Below are positions 1 through 11,100 of a stretch of DNA of 64,000 nt, piece after piece. The notes beneath the pieces are model-generated. The model saw nothing but the letters and a program-made list of their open reading frames with translations, ran no database searches and was not told where the DNA came from. Each line of letters opens with the position of its first letter. Position 1 is the first letter of the stretch. Position numbers and translations under genes: made by a program. This DNA comes from Chondrilla cf. caribensis (taxonomy: Eukaryota > Porifera > Demospongiae > Chondrillida > Chondrillidae), in contig OZ026551.1 in the NCBI GenBank assembly GCA_964020155.1, positions 2,596,018 through 2,660,017 of the forward strand. Direction: 5' to 3'.

Positions 1-612
1 CAATTGGGACCATCTCAATATTCAAGCCAATCACTCCAACCTCACTATCTGAAGCAAACCAAGAAATCCAAAAAGCACACCTTGTATTTATTATCCCTGT
101 CAGTTTAATGGTTCTTTGGGATCATAAATAAACCCATGTCTTAGGCAAAAGCAACACAATAAATTTTTCACTTTTTCATTCAATATTTGACAGCCATCAT
201 AATAATACAATAGAGAATAAGAATAAGAGGCGCATACATGTACTTGTGGAAATTGCATCTCAATGCCCAACACATGCAAAAGTGTTTGCAGGGGCATAGG
301 AACCATATAACCATGCAGGATGGGCTTGAACCACCTTGAATTGACACGAGGGAGCTCAGCTACAATCCCACCCCTGCATCTGTTGGTTATCTTGCCAAAA
401 TCACCAATCGTAACAAGTTTTCAATCATATCATGCCATCTAATGTACTTAACGTGGGCATCATCAAAATCTGAGTATCCATAGCGGCGTCAAACAAAAAT
501 TGGCTAGCTTCTAAGAGTGAATTTCCTGAAGGGAGCAATTTTCTCACCATAAAAGTATTTAGAAGCGGTTTGAATGCCAGTTTCAGTAGTTTTAGATAAT
601 TTTTCATCTTTT
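1..612. other. Unassigned flank upstream of the LTR element
   Basis: No gene could be supported here. A 36-codon frame is open from the first base on the + strand, and a 60-codon frame with leucine-rich hydrophobic content lies on the - strand at 425-607. Neither has a recognisable domain or a convincing splice context. Because the window opens in the middle of the RNF213-like gene, this stretch is probably intron or old repeat. It supplies the TTTT (609-612) that flanks the 5' LTR. Confidence 0.3.
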
Positions 613-880
613 TGTAGTGGATAGGTCACAAACTCTTAAGTGTTTATTAAGTGATTCTTAAGTGATTGTCTAGACTGTGTCTTTAGTGATGTTATTTGTT
701 TGCATTGATTTCGTTATCTATATCCTGTCAGTTAACTTGTGTGGCTTATGTGTGTTCTATTTAACCAAGTGTATTTTAGTTGTCAGTCATGCAATGCAAT
801 GATCAGCAATTGAGCAGTAATAATCTAGTGACCAACGGTGTTTGCACGATAGTTCCGCCAAAGCGCTCCTCTTCCCGACA
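613..880 (+). repeat. 5' LTR of the Ty3/gypsy element
   Basis: 268 bp, TG...CA ends, identical to 4844-5111 except for T753 (C in the 3' copy). It should contain the element's promoter and polyadenylation signals, but I did not identify a clear TATA box. The near identity means very recent insertion. Confidence 0.95.
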
Positions 881-882
881 AT

Positions 883-900
883 TGGTGAACCCCGACGTGA
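883..900 (+). other. Primer-binding site
   Basis: The 18 bases TGGTGAACCCCGACGTGA begin two bases after the 5' LTR. Their reverse complement ends in CCA, as a tRNA 3' end does. I cannot name the tRNA without a tRNA set for this genome. Confidence 0.75.
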
Positions 901-903
901 TCC

Positions 904-1719
904 ATGGAATCTGCAAATGTCAAAGAAGATAGCCCACCCTTGGTGGAACGCAACCCCCCCGGCACTAACGTCGCTGCTGTAAGCATCAAGCTCCCTCCAT
1001 TCTGGCCTGCTGACCCACATGTCTGGTTCGCTCAAGTTGAGGCCCAATTTGCCACCAGACACATCACACAACAGAGGACCATGTTCGACTATGTTGTGTC
1101 CTCTCTTCAACCGGAAGCCGTTACAGAGGTACGAGACCTCCTCCTCGCCCCGCCCGAAAACACGCCTTATGATGCCCTGAAGTCTCAGCTCATCAAAAGG
1201 ACCGCAGCCTCGGAGCAACGCCGTCTTCAGCAACTCTTCCACGCGGAAGAACTCGGAGACAGGAAGCCCTCGCAATTCCTCAGACGCCTACAACAACTTC
1301 TGGGTGACGCTGCCCACGGATTCGACCCAAAATTTTTACGCGAGTTATTCCTGCAGCGCCTGCCATCTAACGCCCGTATGGTCCTGGCATCGAGCAGCGA
1401 TGACGTCAGCCTGGACGAGCTAGCCCAACTTGCAGATCGCATCATGGACGTTTCGACACCCACAGTAGCCGCCGTTTCAAGTCCTTCCATGACATCAGAG
1501 CTGGAACAGCTTCGCTCGGAGGTTACTCGCCTCAATGCTCTCGTCCAGAAACTCCAATTGTCTACGCGAACTCAACCGCACATAAGAAATCCACGCTCCC
1601 GATCGCCAAGTCCACGAAGACCCCCGAACCTATGCTGGTATCATTTTCGTTTTGGTGACAACGCGCAGAAATGTAGGCCACCTTGCTCCAAATCGGGAAA
1701 CGACTCGGCCAGTCGCTAG
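904..1719 (+). CDS. gag: Gag polyprotein of Ty3/gypsy element
   Basis: 271 codons starting at the first ATG after the primer-binding site. The N-terminal half is a typical Ty3-type capsid region: a proline-rich start, a FWPADPHVWF stretch near residue 32, then helices with QLIKR and QFLRRLQQLLGD. Near the C-terminus the basic PRSRSPSPRR run precedes a Cys/His cluster (C-W-Y-H ... KCRPPC). This replaces a canonical CCHC zinc knuckle and is seen in related animal elements. The stop TAG at 1717-1719 lies inside the stem of the predicted -1 frameshift structure, so a minority of ribosomes should continue into the protease frame. The frame is intact in this copy. Confidence 0.9.
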   Translation: MESANVKEDSPPLVERNPPGTNVAAVSIKLPPFWPADPHVWFAQVEAQFATRHITQQRTMFDYVVSSLQPEAVTEVRDLLLAPPENTPYDALKSQLIKRTAASEQRRLQQLFHAEELGDRKPSQFLRRLQQLLGDAAHGFDPKFLRELFLQRLPSNARMVLASSSDDVSLDELAQLADRIMDVSTPTVAAVSSPSMTSELEQLRSEVTRLNALVQKLQLSTRTQPHIRNPRSRSPSPRRPPNLCWYHFRFGDNAQKCRPPCSKSGNDSASR

Positions 1720-1889
1720 CGGCGACGAGCGCACCTGGCCAGCCTTCAAGTCGCCTATTCTTCCTCCGAGACTACGCCTCAGGTACACGTTTTCTTGTTG
1801 ACACTGGTGCCGAAGTGAGTGTCATACCGCCCTCTCCTTCTGAACACCATCGCAACAAGGACTCAAAACTCATCCTTCAGGCAGTCTAA
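1683..1889 (+). CDS. Aspartic protease region of pol (frame broken downstream)
   Basis: This frame is -1 relative to gag and is entered by frameshifting, so the first Met is not a real start. It carries the protease active site [13 protein letters not shown]. The frame closes at a TAA at 1887-1889. The other conserved retroviral-protease motif, ILGADFL, continues in a different frame from about 1955. The distance from the active site to ILGADFL is shorter than usual for Ty3 proteases. A small deletion with frame change near 1880-1890 is the simplest reading. Confidence 0.8.
   Translation: MLQIGKRLGQSLAATSAPGQPSSRLFFLRDYASGTRFLVDTGAEVSVIPPSPSEHHRNKDSKLILQAV
1695..1740 (+). promoter_or_regulatory. 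Programmed -1 ribosomal frameshift signal (gag to pol)
   Basis: The heptamer GGGAAAC at 1695-1701 is in the correct gag phase (G GGA AAC) for a classic X XXY YYZ -1 slip. After a 5-nt spacer (1702-1706) comes a GC-rich stem, GGCCAG (1707-1712) pairing with CTGGCC (1735-1740). Inside its loop TCGC (1713-1716) can pair with GCGA (1722-1725). A slip here puts the ribosome exactly in the protease frame. The gag stop is within the structure. Frameshifting itself is inferred, not shown. Confidence 0.7.
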
Positions 1890-4813
1890 CTCTCAACCTC
1901 GGACTACGCAGAACCTTTAGATGGATTTTCGTTATCGCTGACGTACAGAATCCTATCTTGGGTGCTGATTTTCTCCGTAATTTTGGACTCCTCGTGGACA
2001 TGAAGCATACTCGACTGTTGGATACGACTACGCAACTTCATGTCCAAGGTATTACCACGCACACACTGTCACCTCATCCTGTACTTCATCTTCACCGCCC
2101 AGCATCTGTCTACAACGCCATCCTCGCGGAATTCCCCACTGTAACCCAACCTTGTCGTTACAATCAACCGGTCAGACACTCTGTGACACACCACATCACC
2201 ACAACTGGACCCCCAGTCACTGCTAGAGCCCGCCGCCTCCCACCGGAACGCCTACGCATCGCCAAGGAGGAATTCGACCACATGCTGCAACTCGGCATCA
2301 TCAGACCCTCATCCAGCAACTGGTCCTCACCACTCCACATGGTCCCGAAGAAGACCGCTGGTGACTGGCGCCCCTGTGGAGACTACCGCGCTCTCAACAA
2401 CGTCACAACCCCGGACAGATACCCCATTCCCCACATACAGGACTTCTCAGTGACACTGCACGGTGCTACTATCTTCAGCAAACTGGACCTCATTCGAGCA
2501 TATCACCAAATCCCGGTAGAGCCAGCTGACATCCCGAAGACCGCCATAGTCACACCATTTGGTCTCTTTGAATTTCTTCGCATGCCCTTCGGTCTCCGCA
2601 ATGCTGCACAGACATTTCAACGATTCATCGACCAAGTGCTTCACGGCCTGCCCTTCAGCTACGCCTACTTGGATGACCTGCTCATCGCCAGCGCCACACC
2701 TGAAGAACACCAACAGCATCTTCGCCAAGTTCTCACCCGTCTACAGGAACATGGTATCATCATCAACCCAGCCAAGTCTGTTCTAGGAGTTAGCAACCTG
2801 GAATTTCTAGGACACCATGTGGACTCAACCGGTACACGCCCACTGGACAGCAAAGTCGATGCCATTCGTCACTTCCCCAAACCCACCACACAGCGCAAGC
2901 TCCGTGAGTTCCTTGGGCTAGTTAATTTTTATCATCGCTTTGTTCCCAACTGTGCAGCCACCCTGGTGCCCCTGAACAACATGCTTTCCTCCGCTCAGAA
3001 CAGCCACGCCCCTTTACACTGGACGCCAACAGCTGATACCGCCTTCAACCAGATCAAAGAGGCCTTGGCTACAGCATCTCTCTTAGCACATCCCAAACCG
3101 GACGCCCCAACTTGTATCATCACCGACGCCTCTGATGTCGCCATTGGTGCAGTTCTCCAGCAACGCATTGGAACAGACTGGTGCCCCATCGCCTATTTCT
3201 CCAAGAAGTTGCAACCCGCTGAGACCCGGTACAGTGCCTTCGACCGAGAACTCTTGGCAGCCTACCTCGCCATCAAGCATTTCTGTCACTTTGTGGAAGG
3301 CAGGACATTTCATCTCCTCACCGACCACAAACCCCTCACCTACGCTCCACTGAAGCAATCGGACCGTCTCTCTCCTCGTCAAACTCGCCATTTGGACTAC
3401 ATCTCGCAATTCACTTCTGACATCCGCCATGTCAAAGGAAGCCAGAACTCTGCAGCTGATGCACTTTCAAGGATTCAGCTGGAAGTTAATGCTACTCACA
3501 CCCAGCAGCCCATTGATTTCCAATCCTTGGCTAATGCCCAGCAGACAGACCCTGAGCTCCAGAAATGGAAGTCGCAACCATCATCCTCGCTAAACCTCAT
3601 CGCTGTCCCATTACCCGGATCCAACATCACCCTCACCTGTGACATCTCTACAGGAACTTCACGACCATTCGTCCCCACACAGTTCCGCAGACAAGTGTTC
3701 GACTCGTTACACTCTCTGTCACACCCTGGTATCCGTGCCACACAGCATCTCATCACTTCACGTTTCGTTTGGCCCGGGATTAACACCGATGTCAGGAAGT
3801 GGGCCAAAGCATGTTTACAGTGTCAGCGCTCGAAGATTCACCGTCACACCATTACTCCACTGTCTACCTTCACAAGCCCTGACGCTCGCTTTGACCACAT
3901 CCACATCGACCTCGTTGGACCACTTCCACCTGCTAAAGGATGTACCTACCTACTTACCTGTATTGACCGCTTCACCAGATGGCCGGAAGCCATCCCCATC
4001 TCCGACATCACCGCAGAGACTGTTGCCCACGCTTTCATCTCTGGCTGGATCTCCCGCTTTGGTACCCCTTCCACAGTTTCCACAGACCGCGGACGGCAGT
4101 TTGAGTCTGAACTCTGGAACCAGCTGATGCAGCTACTCGGTACCAAGCGAATCCGCACAACTGCCTACCACCCCATTGCCAATGGACTGGTAGAACGTCT
4201 CCATCGCCAACTCAAAGCCTCCCTCAAGTCTCACCCCAACCCTACCAACTGGATAGATGCTCTCCCCATGGTTCTCCTCGGAATCCGCTCAACTCTGAAA
4301 GAGGATCTCCATTGCACCGCTGCAGAGCTGGTATATGGAACCACTCTCCGACTACCTGGTGAGTTCTTCAACTCTGACAGTCCATCAAATTCAGACCCCG
4401 CCAGCTACGTACACCGCCTCCGGACAGCCATGCAGCAGCTCAGAGCACCCCCAGTTCGCCCTTCTCAACGCCAAACTCACATCCCTGACAGCCTCCGCAC
4501 TTGCACACATGTCTTTGTCCGCCATGACGCCATCCGCAAACCTCTTCAGCAGCCCTACGATGGCCCATACAAAGTTCTCTCTCGTTCGGACAAACATTTC
4601 ACGCTAGACATTCAAGGTACCCGGAAAACCGTCTCCCTGGATCGTCTCAAGCCAACTTACTTAGAACCCACCACCACCTCTCAGGATACTGCAACACAGC
4701 CATCACCCGTCACATCTACCACACCCCCAGCCCCGCCTCCTGCCTCTCCAGCACCTCCTCGAACAACACGTTCTGTACGACACGTTCGCTGGCCAGACAG
4801 ATTTCATTTTTGA
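1889..4813 (+). CDS. pol: Pol: reverse transcriptase, RNase H, integrase
   Basis: This frame is open from about 1889, directly after the break in the protease frame. The first 25 or so codons are the end of the protease (ILGADFL). RT motifs follow: [32 protein letters not shown] and the catalytic YLDDLL (YxDD). RNase H shows [14 protein letters not shown], the catalytic E in SAFDRELLA, and LTDHKPLTY. The integrase has the HHCC zinc finger (H-x3-H ... CLQCQ), then the DDE core ([29 protein letters not shown]) and a C-terminal YDGPYKVL segment followed by a proline-rich tail. No stop interrupts RT to integrase. The only visible lesion is the missing frame link to the protease. Confidence 0.93.
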   Translation, partial: TLNLGLRRTFRWIFVIADVQNPILGADFLRNFGLLVDMKHTRLLDTTTQLHVQGITTHTLSPHPVLHLHRPASVYNAILAEFPTVTQPCRYNQPVRHSVTHHITTTGPPVTARARRLPPERLRIAKEEFDHMLQLGIIRPSSSNWSSPLHMVPKKTAGDWRPCGDYRALNNVTTPDRYPIPHIQDFSVTLHGATIFSKLDLIRAYHQIPVEPADIPKTAIVTPFGLFEFLRMPFGLRNAAQTFQRFIDQVLHGLPFSYAYLDDLLIASATPEEHQQHLRQVLTRLQEHGIIINPAKSVLGVSNLEFLGHHVDSTGTRPLDSKVDAIRHFPKPTTQRKLREFLGLVNFYHRFVPNCAATLVPLNNMLSSAQNSHAPLHWTPTADTAFNQIKEALATASLLAHPKPDAPTCIITDASDVAIGAVLQQRIGTDWCPIAYFSKKLQPAETRYSAFDRELLAAYLAIKHFCHFVEGRTFHLLTDHKPLTYAPLKQSDRLSPRQTRHLDYISQFTSDIRHVKGSQNSAADALSRIQLEVNATHTQQPIDFQSLANAQQTDPELQKWKSQPSSSLNLIAVPLPGSNITLTCDISTGTSRPFVPTQFRRQVFDSLHSLSHPGIRATQHLITSRFVWPGINTDVRKWAKACLQCQRSKIHRHTITPLSTFTSPDARFDHIHIDLVGPLPPAKGCTYLLTCIDRFTRWPEAIPISDITAETVAHAFISGWISRFGTPSTVSTDRGRQFESELWNQLMQLLGTKRIRTTAYHPIANGLVERLHRQLKASLKSHPNPTNWIDALPMVLLGIRSTLKEDLHCTAAELVYGTTLRLPGEFFNSDSPSNSDPASYVHRLRTAMQQLRAPPVRPSQRQTHIPDSLRTCTHVFVRHDAIRKPLQQPYDGPYKVLSRSDKHFTLDIQGTRKTVSLDRLKPTYLEPTTTSQDTATQPSPVTSTTPPAPPPASPAPPRTTRSVRHVRWPDRFHF

Positions 4814-4830
4814 ACACTGGCCCACTCACT

Positions 4831-4843
4831 GGTGGGGGAGTAT
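4831..4843 (+). other. Polypurine tract
   Basis: GGTGGGGGAGTAT lies immediately upstream of the 3' LTR. It is where plus-strand DNA synthesis of Ty3-type elements starts. Confidence 0.75.
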
Positions 4844-5111
4844 TGTAGTGGATAGGTCACAAACTCTTAAGTGTTTATTAAGTGATTCTTAAGTGATTGT
4901 CTAGACTGTGTCTTTAGTGATGTTATTTGTTTGCATTGATTTCGTTATCTATATCCTGTCAGTTAACTTGTGTGGCTTATGTGCGTTCTATTTAACCAAG
5001 TGTATTTTAGTTGTCAGTCATGCAATGCAATGATCAGCAATTGAGCAGTAATAATCTAGTGACCAACGGTGTTTGCACGATAGTTCCGCCAAAGCGCTCC
5101 TCTTCCCGACA
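4844..5111 (+). repeat. 3' LTR of the Ty3/gypsy element
   Basis: 268 bp, 267 identical to the 5' LTR. Ends CA, followed by TTTT. Confidence 0.95.
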
Positions 5112-5191
5112 TTTTAAAGCTAACTTGTATATATCTGTGGTGGGCCTCTAAGCAAGCACCTCGACAATACTCTATTTTTTCTGAATTGTAG

Positions 5192-8100
5192 GGGATGGTT
5201 CATTTGGCTCCATTCTATTCAATTTCTTCCTGGAAGAAGCCAATCAACTCTGCAATCAGCTAACTACAAGTGGTGTGAATGAAAATCAAAGTCAGGTATG
5301 TAGTAGCCATATAATAAGGTTTGTGGATGTACACTAAACGTGTCTGAATGGAAACAAAATTTAACAAATTGAGAAACTGAGTAGATACATCTGTGCTACA
5401 CTGTAAATCTATAATCAGGTATCATTATTCCCTCTTATGTATTCTTTCAATGTTGTCCATGTATTACAATATTCAGTATGGTTTAAGAGTATTTCCACCT
5501 GATGAATGCATAGTACATTAAATCTATAGTTTACTGGGTATATACTCTTATCTTTCTTCCCACAATTAATCACTCTCTTTTATTTTTCCCATGCCAAATA
5601 ATTTGAAATAATAGCACTTTAATCTTCCCTAGCTTGTCCTACTCTTCCAATCATCATTTGCCCTTCAATCTAATGCAGAGTGATAAGTTCAATTGGCCTT
5701 ACATTTGTGGTGGTATTTTTGTAAGCTGCCGCTTTTCACTGTGCATTTTGTACGAAGGACAAGATTTTATTCGGTAAAATCTTGACAAATGCTAATTATT
5801 GTAGCAATTGCTATTATATATACTAATATAAAATCCTAATCAGTAGTATATACCATAAAGAAATATGTAATTGTGCTAAATTAGATCTACATTCAATACC
5901 TGCCATGTCCCCAAATATTATTGACTAGTATTTTTTCTGATACTCTCCAGCTGGTTCTTATTCCTGGGAATGATGGTAGAGAAACATTTCATTACATTTC
6001 AGCTAAATATGATGAAACTTCAGAGCTATGCACACTGCTATCCAATTACCAGGGTGAAATGGGAAGATTTAAGTGAGTTTCCTGGTTATTCTCTCTAATT
6101 AATCATTGGTGGCACTACAGTGGCGGCCAAATTTACGGGACAACTTGAGGCATTTTAGCATACTTGCAATTTTCTCAATATTATGGTGGATTTGTAAAAA
6201 GAAAGTCAAAATAAATCATAGGCTACTTTTAAAATGTTCAAGAACATAACAATAGTACTTTGAAATCTTTGTGACATCTCTTTACTCTAATAATGGCTCT
6301 AATTGGCACAAAATTTGAAAATAATTGGAGCCAAAGACATTCTTGCTAATACATTGCACTTTAGTTTTAGTGCAAGAACTCATCGGTCACAACTCTGAGT
6401 ATCTTGCTTACTTTGTCTCCTTCAAACATTGCAAAAATCCGATTCAGCTGAAATGTCAGTTTTCAAGAGCTCATTTTATGGCCCCCATGCTCAGATTGCC
6501 CACGTGCTAAACTTGACTCCTGTCAAAGATCAGTAGGTTTTTCTGCTTATATATTCTAATTAAAGTTTTGTTCCATAAAATTCTCTCTGCAGTGATCACT
6601 CACACAGCTAAACTATGAAATCTGGTAGGTGTAGTCTGTGGTTTAGGACTAGCCTACCAATAATCATACATCTTCGCACACGATATAATTTCTTCTTCCA
6701 AGTTAGTGCAAATAGTAGATCATACGAATGCCGGTATGTTGTTGGAGCATTGTCTCTAAAATTATTGAATATCTTAACTGTTGAAGACTCTAAATAATAG
6801 AAGTTTGAATATATGTTTGCAAAATTAAAAAAAATTATGTATCCCTAAAACAACTATCGACAATATGTAGTGGTTTTCAATTGAGACGGGCTGACAAGCA
6901 CCAAAAGATGTAATGAAATGATTAGGTGGAGAATACACCAATTAGAATGTTGCTTCTTAAGATTTATTTCACAAATTTAACATAATTGAAATCATCTCAT
7001 TCTGTTCTGTTATTTTCTTAAACCCTCAATCGTCCCATAACTTTTGACCGCCACTGTGTATATATATCAATTGTTATCAGGGATGTGGAAAGTCGTGGAT
7101 ACTTAGATATGCTATTAGCCGGAGTATTCGGATTGGAACTGCAAGAGAAATTGGAAAATGGGGAAAGCAAGAAATATCTGGCTCTTTTGGATGAGAAGAA
7201 ATATGTGCTGACAGTAGACTTTGCCTTGAAGGTAAGAGAGTCATGCAAGTCATTGATGCTATAACAGTGAAGCAACTAAGAACAACAAATTCACCACATT
7301 CAATGTACACTTCTTATGGACCTTAGCTAACAGCAACTCCTTTTACAATATCCATTTTGCTTGTCACTGATACATTCCACATACCACATACTCCCTCACC
7401 AGAGTCAATTACCACCCATCATGCAAACAGTAATGACATACCTATTGTTCTAAATGACCAAATTAAGATTGAAGCAAAATAAATTAAGCTTGTTCTTCTT
7501 CATCCATTCAATCGATGGATTTTTACCTATGATTTTATCACTTACAATGGCAGTTACCATTAACCATAGTATCTATGTTGTTATCGAGTGATGCTTATGC
7601 AAAAAAAACAAAAAAGGAAAAACAATCAATTGGCTATTACCAAGATTATAGTAAAGAGTACTGGAATTCTGCAGAAGTGTCAGTTTTGGCAAATGAACTA
7701 AAATTGACTATAGTGCAAATCACCATAAATGGCCCATCAAAAGAAACTGAAAAGGTTCTTTAATTCACATATCACCGTAGCCTTGGTATAAATACCTACC
7801 TAATGAATGTGAAAGATGTCACAGAATCCATTTTTACCATAATATCTGAGTCCAAAAAGTTACAACAATTTAGATAATATGGTCTCCATTTTCAGCCAAT
7901 TAGATGTCTACTTTAGATCATTTGCCATTGAAAAAAGCATTGCAACCATGCTCATTGGCGAGTTTAGATGCATGTAACTGAGTATTCAAAATAGCTGCTA
8001 GTAATGAATATCTCTTCAAAACGCTGAGCTATGGTTTTTTCTGAAGCTAGGTTTCAGACATATATTATGTTCACTTTTCAAAGCTATGATTATGGCTGAA

Positions 8101-11100
8101 TCAGCCACGTGACATCAAAATGGCGATATTTAAATACTTATCCAACATCTCCGTGATGGCTACTTGCAGTGTGGCAGGAGTCATGCCAGTTGTAAAGCTT
8201 GAGCAGACACCATAGTCAAAGTGGCAATGTAAATCAGTGGCAGCTGCAGCCAAGCATTTTGAATCCTTCAAGAAACGACGGCGTAAAAGGAAGCAACTAG
8301 TATGGCAGTCCCAAATGAATCTAGTGAAGGCTTAGTTGGGTGATGCCCCTGAGTAATGCATTGTCTTACTACGCTAGTAAAGAGAAGTTATGAAAGACCT
8401 TATTTTCTAGTTATCACCAATATTGCAACTTACAAACTTCGCTCAATAAAGCTAAGTGGAGGCAACACAAATTTGATCCGTTTTCTTCGCTTATAAACAT
8501 TTGAGGTATGCACAATCCAAGAATACCATATGTGTCACTTTGTCAGCGGAGACCCATTGGCAAACAGCATGGTGGATGGATGTGGATTACTTACACTGCA
8601 GATGACAGCAGATCTGGAGGTATAGGGTTTCTTGTGTCCCCATTAGCCTACAAAAGTATGGATAAGGTGAAATACAAGTCAAACAGAGTACTACAACTCC
8701 AGTTTTCTACTCATTTCAATCCCTAAAACCCTAAAACACATTCGGTCTGTGCATATAACCCCCACTAATGTAACCAATGTAGCTGTCATCAATCCATTAT
8801 ATTCTCACTTACACCAGACCATAGATCCTCTACCCAAAAAAGATTGCCTCTTTGTACTGGTGAACATGAATACATGGCTTAACTCTCGTTTCTACAAGTT
8901 CCACGTACATCAAATTACCACAAATAACGGAAAATGAATGGAAGAACAAGGTCTTCTTTTCTGTACAATGTGCCAAAGACAAGCCACATAGACAGTGGTA
9001 CACACATCGAGGACCACAAAGCTTACAATCACAAATTGACCACAGTCTCACAAGGCAATAGTTGATTGCCAATTGTATTGTGTGGATGCCCCAGCATCTG
9101 ACCATCAATTGATGAAAACACAAGTAACCATGAAGCTAGCTACCTCAAAGTAGGCAAAAGAGAGAGACTTAGACTATCACAAGTTGAGAGAGGAATGAAT
9201 AGGTACATTGGTTGAATTTGATATCCTTGATGCTATGGGGACAACCACATCTTACAAATATTATGTTGCTACTGCCAAAAAGAAGGCAAGATCCGTCTTC
9301 TAGTCAAAACACAAACTACACCCATGAGCCCTTGGCTAGATATCGATATCATAGTTGCACAAAGTGTGCTAAAGGAAGCTTGGAAAGAACATGGAGAAGT
9401 GAGAAGCAATGCCAATAAGAAGGAAGTGTCAGATGCAACAAGATCCATGGTACAAATGTATGTAAACAAAAAGGAGGCAGACTATGCAAGCACAATTAAC
9501 ATTCAAAATCTGTGGGACATACACCTACCTCCTATGCAAAGATTTAAATGTGTCCTGGAAAGATTACATCACCCACACAGTGTTATACGGAGACCTTTTT
9601 CAGGCAAATGCTAACTTACATTATCACTGCCTGCAATTCACAGAGTATAGCTATCTATTCTTGTTACATTATACTAAAAATTCGTATATTGATCAGAAAC
9701 TAATAAACCATGTGAACTTAGTATGTTGTAATGCTGCATTCTTTATTTTTTTCAACACATCTGTACTGAATTATAGTCGAGACTGGAGAAGAACCTACTT
9801 ATATAGGTTATTTGCACACCTTTTCTTGATACCTATATGGATGTAATTTTGAAGTTATTTGACTTGTTCTAGAATGACTGTCAGTGTCATTTTCTGACTA
9901 TGGACTTTGACGTCCATTTTCTTGGAAATGTTACACTATCCTAATCTGCAATTTCTACCGGCGGTGCTCACATGTATGTATATATGGCGGAATCTCTTTG
10001 TGATCGCAGGGAAAACGAATGCTTGTGTGCTTATCTTCTTTTAAAGTGAATATTTGTCTTATTGTTTGAAATTAAGCCGTTGTTTATCATGAAGAATTTG
10101 CACCTAAGCATTGAAAGACTGTACTGAGCTGATGAAACCAATTCCCCGTATAGGTGAGACACTAGCAATTATTTCAAAAGGTTGCTATTATGGCTCCTCG
10201 TGAAAAACTAGTACTCAAAAAGAAAGCCATACAGGTGGACGCATAGTACAATGAACGGGAAAACAAGAATGAGGGAATAATACAGGAGAAAGCAGGACAT
10301 AGAACAGAATGAAACAGAAAAAGAATGCTAATAAACATACACATGATCAGGGATCAATTGTTTTTATGCTTCTATAAAGAATGTAAACATTCTATATAGA
10401 AGCATAAAAACAATTGTTCAAAGTGATAATGAGTGTTTGCTTAGATTGTCAACAACTGAAGGTAGCCAATTGAGCAATCACTCCACAGATGAGAATCAAC
10501 AACACAAAACAGCAAACATTTTTACATATTATGTACCAAGAAATGGTTGAAAGAATACCTGGGACTGTAGTGAGATAAATGACCTCGAAGATTGGTTTTC
10601 CTAGAAACGTATAGATTTTCAATCATTCCCCTTTAGAATACTAACCACTGTAAGGTTATATTAAAATAACGAAAGTACAACAGACAAGAATCAACATTAT
10701 ACCTTCTAGGAGTAACCTACAAGGAAAATCATCCATGAGATTATATAACATCTTCTATAATATGCAAAATATCACTGTTGAAATCCTTCTTTGTAATAAT
10801 AATATTTTTTCAAAAACTTTCATTGACTTTCACAGTCATTTTCGTGATCTTATGCAATATGCTTTATTGTTGATAACACTACATAGATGATACAGATCAA
10901 TGAGAGAATGCTTTCGGGCTGCCCAGTAATAATTGAAGGAGAAACAGGTGTTGGAAAAACCTTTCTTATAGAGATTGTTTCATGTTTTTGGAATGAATCA
11001 GTGTTGAGACGATGGACAAGGGTGCAAACAAGGTTGAAAGAAAGAATCAACAAACTTTGTCAAAAGCACAGAGCAGGTATGTTGTATATATTGCTTATAA

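Larger units (their letters stand above)
613..5111 (+). mobile_element. Ty3/gypsy LTR retrotransposon, young, near-complete
   Basis: A 4499-bp element bounded by two 268-bp LTRs that start TG and end CA and differ at a single base (T753 versus C4984). The flanking TTTT at 609-612 and 5112-5115 can be read as a 4-bp target duplication. In order it holds a primer-binding site, gag, a frameshift signal, an aspartic protease, RT, RNase H, an integrase and a polypurine tract. The order RT-RNase H-integrase is that of Ty3/gypsy. No envelope gene is present. Its GC-rich coding sequence stands out from the AT-rich surroundings. It ends 80 bp before the first visible exon of the RNF213-like gene, so it probably sits in an intron. 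The pol frame is broken near 1885, so this copy is probably not autonomous. Confidence 0.95.
7232..10886. other. Long intron of the RNF213-like gene, transposon-rich
   Basis: It contains a decayed LINE endonuclease fragment (about 8.5-9.5 kb) and a near-perfect hairpin (10355-10416), both listed separately. I see no RNF213 exon in it: the flanking exons join in phase 0 on both sides (VDFALK to MIQINER). Confidence 0.6.

Noticed and set aside
2447..4607. Many long frames overlapping and antisense to pol (for example 2447-2728 -, 3083-3430 -, 3639-4127 +)
   Set aside because: They are shadows of the GC-rich pol gene; none has domain similarity and the pol frame explains the sequence.
8749..8937. 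Independent 62-codon gene
   Set aside because: It is one block of the decayed LINE endonuclease.
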